Position numbers and translations under genes: made by a program
Shown here: one piece after another, positions 14,561-16,611 of the stretch
Layout of the letters: each line of letters opens with the position of its first letter
Position numbering within the stretch: position 1 is the first letter of the stretch
The notes under the pieces: generated by a model
The model's input: the letters and a program-made list of their open reading frames with translations, nothing else
Told to the model about the DNA's origin: nothing
Databases searched by the model: none
Assembly: GCA_018712515.1 (NCBI GenBank)
Contig: DVGW01000008.1
Location: forward strand, 1-16,611
Length of the DNA: 16,611 bases
DNA from: Aphodovivens avicola
GTDB taxonomy: Bacteria; Actinomycetota; Coriobacteriia; Coriobacteriales; Eggerthellaceae
Reading direction: 5' to 3'

Positions 14561-14889
14561 GGGGATGCCGCGGTCCTTGCGCGTGTCAACGGAAGGAAGC
14601 GGAAACCCCTGCAAGGGGCCCTGAGCTTTCGCGGGCGTGCAGCGTCCATCGTCTCCGCGAAAGGTTTTCCGCGCCGTTGACTCGTGCGAGGTTCGCGGCG
14701 ATCATCGGTGGCCGAGGCATGCCCTGGGACGGGCGCATCGGAGGTCGCCGGGTTCCGCACATCGTGCCGGCGGGCGGAACGGACTGCGCCAGCCGTGGCG
14801 GATGCGCCACCGTATCGCCTTCGTGAATGCTGGTTCGGGGATGGCGGCGCGCCCGCAGCGTCGGATGCCACGGGCGCGCACATCGCTTG
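14561..14889. other. Gene-free stretch, possible broken gene
   Basis: Open frames on both strands lack ribosome binding sites. A minus-strand frame without ATG runs from about 14700 to 14519, ending in the basic tail described for the leader. It may be the 3' remnant of a deleted gene. I see no repeat or RNA here. Confidence 0.4.
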
Positions 14890-15252
14890 TCAGGCGGGCC
14901 GCACCTCGAACGGGTTCACGGCGCAGCGCCATTCGGTGTCAACGTCGCCCTCTTCCGTCTTGCGGATGCGCACGAACGCGAAGTCATCCGAGGCGTACAG
15001 GTCGACGACGCTGCCGGGTTCGCACTCGGCAACGAGACTTGCCGTATCCTCCGCGAACGACCAGGGCTGGTCGTCGGTGAACAGGCGGCATCCGTCGCCG
15101 TACACGGGGTCGATGGAGACGGTTCCGTCCTCGAGCGCCCGCTCCTGCCAGTCGGCGACGTCGCGCCACTCGCGCTTGAGGCGGGCGAGCTTCTCTTCCG
15201 AGACGCGCAGGTCCCGGACGCAGCAGTCGATGTCGTATACCCAGGTGCCCAT
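14890..15252 (-). CDS. Hypothetical acidic protein, 120 residues
   Basis: A small, strongly acidic soluble protein with many Asp and Glu, a helical N-terminal half (VSEEKLARLKREWRDVADWQERALEDG) and a probable beta-rich C-terminal half (SVVDLYASDDFAFVRIRKTEEG). AAAGGAGG stands about 8 nt before the ATG at 15252. I recognise no family. Its size, charge and position among mobile-element cargo would fit an anti-defence or DNA-mimic role, but nothing in the sequence proves this. It lies downstream of the YraN-like gene on the same strand, with a hairpin between them. Confidence 0.7.
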   Translation of the reverse strand: MGTWVYDIDCCVRDLRVSEEKLARLKREWRDVADWQERALEDGTVSIDPVYGDGCRLFTDDQPWSFAEDTASLVAECEPGSVVDLYASDDFAFVRIRKTEEGDVDTEWRCAVNPFEVRPA

Positions 15253-15288
15253 GCCGGGCCTCCTTTCGGTGGGATGGTTGGAAGAATG

Positions 15289-15314
15289 CCGCCTCGGGCG
15301 CGTGCCCGGGGCGG
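15289..15314 (-). terminator. Hairpin between the two small cargo genes
   Basis: CCGCCTCGGGC and GCCCGGGGCGG form an 11-bp stem with one G-T pair around a 4-nt loop. It lies 30 nt after the YraN-like stop. The following minus-strand sequence CATTCTTCC is only weakly T-rich, so it may attenuate rather than fully terminate. Confidence 0.55.
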
Positions 15315-15343
15315 CTTATCGTGTCCGGCTGGACCGGGAGGTC

Positions 15344-15733
15344 CTAGTCGGTCTGGCCGGCGGTGATGTCGCAGCCGAGGCAGTTGATGTGGTGCCTCAG
15401 GAGGGCGCGGTTCTCGCCGATGACCATCATCGCGATGCTGTCGAAGCGGATCGGGAGATTGGCGAACCCCTCGTCGTCCGCATGCTCGGAGAGCCAGGTC
15501 GCCGCTGCGATCTCGCGCCTTTCGCGGGATGCCACGCCTCCGTCGTCGGGCATGCCCTTGTCGGTGCCGCGCCTTGCGAAGACATCCACGAACACGATCG
15601 CGTCGTCCTCTCTCGCCACCACGTCGAAGGCGCTGCCGCCCTCGGATTCCCACCCGGTCTCCAGGACCTCGTAGCCGCGCTGGATGAGGAATCTTGCCGC
15701 CGCCTTGATGGCCTTCTCCTTGAGTTCGTACAT
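15344..15733 (-). CDS. UPF0102/YraN-like protein with altered catalytic residues
   Basis: A 129-residue protein following the YraN (restriction-endonuclease-like) fold order: helix with AARFLIQRGYEVLE, strand FDVVAREDDAIVFVDV, helix RERREIAAATWLSEH and strand PIRFDSIAMMV. The family usually reads GEID...VFVEVK; here GE is SA (34-35), the Asp is kept (D37), Glu is D50 and the catalytic Lys is F52. Nuclease activity is therefore doubtful and it may only bind DNA. The start at 15733 has GGAGGTCATC immediately upstream; a longer frame to 15820 reads through the shared leader and looks non-coding. Chromosomal YraN genes normally sit beside rnhB or the dprA region, so this is a separate mobile-element version. 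Confidence 0.7.
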   Translation of the reverse strand: MYELKEKAIKAAARFLIQRGYEVLETGWESEGGSAFDVVAREDDAIVFVDVFARRGTDKGMPDDGGVASRERREIAAATWLSEHADDEGFANLPIRFDSIAMMVIGENRALLRHHINCLGCDITAGQTD

Positions 15734-15787
15734 GATGACCTCCTTGGGTTGCAGGCGGTTCGCCCCTTTGGCCTTCCGCCTTGTGGC
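15734..15787 (-). repeat. Leader shared with the MGNRAVI gene, copy 2
   Basis: On the minus strand AAGGCCAAAGGGGCG, a variable spacer, then GGAGGTCATC abuts the ATG, as at 14510-14560. Similarity stops at the start codon, where the two proteins are unrelated. Confidence 0.6.
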
Positions 15788-16420
15788 GCGAAAGGCGCGC
15801 GGGTCCCGCCGTGGGCGCAAGGGAGGAAAGCGAAGGAGGCCTTACGTAGATCCCTCATCCTCCGGTGTTTGTCGGAAAGTTTTGCCTGCATCGAACGAAA
15901 TCCCATCAGGTAAAAGTTTTCGGGAAACATCGCGTGCCCTTGCTCCTGCGGCGGGTTCAGTGCGGCAATGCGCGCTCAAGGCAGACGGCATAAGGGGCAT
16001 CGCAGTCAAGGAGTCTCCCAACGAACCTAGGAAAGGCAAGGCGCACAAGGGCCCTCCGAACGCGGATGAAGGCCATGGGACGGCGGGAAGCGTCGATGCA
16101 AGCAGAGGGTGGCCGATCTGGATGACGCCGTCTTTCGCCGGAAGGCGATGCAAGGCGGACCGAACAGATAGCGAACCGATTCGGCGCAAGGCAGCAGGCG
16201 CAGGATCCGTGGAAAGCCAGCCGCCATCGCACACGACGACGAGGCGATAAGCGATCTCGCGCATGCACGAGATGCGCCCATCACCGCCGCGCGCTTCTTC
16301 GGAAGGCACTGTGACAAATTGTCACAGTTGACCGCCCGTCAGGCGAGCCAGGTACCAAAACAGCGCCTCACATGGCCTTTCACGCCGCCACTGTCCTCAA
16401 CCTTCGTTGTGTTAGACCGC
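15788..16420. other. Long stretch without a convincing gene; possible oriT or origin region
   Basis: Frames on both strands have shadow-like composition and no ribosome binding sites. Visible structure includes an imperfect inverted repeat TTTTGCCTG/CAGGTAAAA (about 15883-15917), CAAGGC repeated near 15977, 16037, 16151 and 16187, an ATCTCG/CGAGAT hairpin (16254-16273) and the palindrome at 16308. A transfer origin is possible in an element carrying a MobC-like protein, but I see no nick-site consensus. Confidence 0.35.
16308..16328. repeat. Palindrome sharing a core with 13872-13900
   Basis: ACTGTGACAA-A-TTGTCACAGT, 10-bp perfect arms around one base. It shares GACAA-N-TTGTC with the palindrome at 13872. 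There is no gene end beside it, so a simple terminator role is less obvious here. Confidence 0.65.
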
Positions 16421-16449
16421 TTTGGATACTGGGACTTTTCCTATATAAT
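16421..16449 (+). promoter_or_regulatory. Promoter of the nucleotidyltransferase gene
   Basis: A consensus -10 box TATAAT at 16444-16449 lies 40 nt before the ATG. The best -35 is TTTGGA (16421-16426, 17-bp spacing) or the overlapping TTGGAT, both weak. GAGGGAG before 16490 is the ribosome binding site. The AT-rich promoter contrasts with the surrounding DNA. Confidence 0.6.
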
Positions 16450-16489
16450 CTTTCTTGCTTAGATAGCAGGCGAAAGCGAGGGAGCTCCT

Positions 16490-16611
16490 ATGGTCACCAA
16501 GGATGATGCGTGTTGGATAATCGGCCTTTCCGCAGGTGCGGGCATTGGCGTATACCTTGATGGCGGCTGGGGCGTCGATGCGCTTGTCGGGCGTGAGACC
16601 AGGGCTCATAA
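16490..16611 (+). CDS. Lincosamide-type nucleotidyltransferase, 5' part
   Basis: The first 40 codons of a gene cut by the window edge. The peptide MVTKDDACWIIGLSAGAGIG is followed by VYLDGGWGVDALVGRETRAH, the N-terminal signature of Lnu and related antibiotic nucleotidyltransferases, in which GGW(G/A)(V/I)DA is followed by a DxD metal-binding motif just beyond the point where this sequence ends. Such enzymes adenylylate lincosamides such as lincomycin; ANT(2'')-type aminoglycoside enzymes share a similar start but usually read GGWAIDA. It has its own promoter and ribosome binding site. It is probably resistance cargo of the element. The substrate and exact lnu class cannot be decided from this fragment. 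Confidence 0.75.
   Translation, partial: MVTKDDACWIIGLSAGAGIGVYLDGGWGVDALVGRETRAH

Noticed and set aside
15842..16309. 155-residue minus-strand and 188-residue plus-strand frames in the 15.7-16.3 kb stretch
   Set aside because: They oppose each other, lack ribosome binding sites and resemble random GC-rich reading. A frame after 16172 reads somewhat protein-like but has no start codon and crosses the palindrome.

Overview
The window looks like a chromosome of a high-GC, gut-type actinobacterium, most likely class Coriobacteriia (Eggerthellaceae-like), with a mobile-element region integrated at the 3' end of guaA. This placement is an inference from GC-rich codon use, the style of the housekeeping proteins and the kind of integrative element; no rRNA or other marker is present to confirm it.

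Positions 1-7031 are core chromosome. On the minus strand lie a UvrD/PcrA helicase, a translationally coupled chorismate mutase / DAHP synthase pair (entry to aromatic amino acid synthesis), and undecaprenyl-diphosphatase uppP. On the plus strand is guaA (GMP synthase), starting with GTG and followed by a clear intrinsic terminator.

Positions 7032-10137 form a 3.1 kb segment between the real guaA 3' end and a second, degenerate copy of that end at 10135-10169. It holds a left-end copy of an integrative element, including a 12-residue relic of the element's repressor, and one large foreign-looking LPXTG-type surface protein. It has no recombinase of its own, which fits a cis-mobilizable remnant (CIME) accreted next to a second element.

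Positions 10138-13870 are the left end of the element that carries the integrase. A minus-strand XRE repressor faces a plus-strand run of excisionase-like gene, tyrosine integrase, MobC-like ribbon-helix-helix protein and winged-helix replication initiator. The four plus-strand genes are 2 bp apart or overlapping, so they probably form one operon. Two 18-bp palindromic operators lie in the divergent promoter region, and the same palindrome recurs at the left ends and beside guaA. The replication gene contains a candidate iteron origin in its linker.

Positions 13872-16611 hold accessory cargo: three minus-strand genes of unknown function (one a UPF0102/YraN-like protein without the usual catalytic residues), two related palindromes, a roughly 750 bp stretch without a convincing gene, and the start of a lincosamide-type nucleotidyltransferase gene cut by the window edge. 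The relaxase, conjugation genes and distal attachment site are not in the window.
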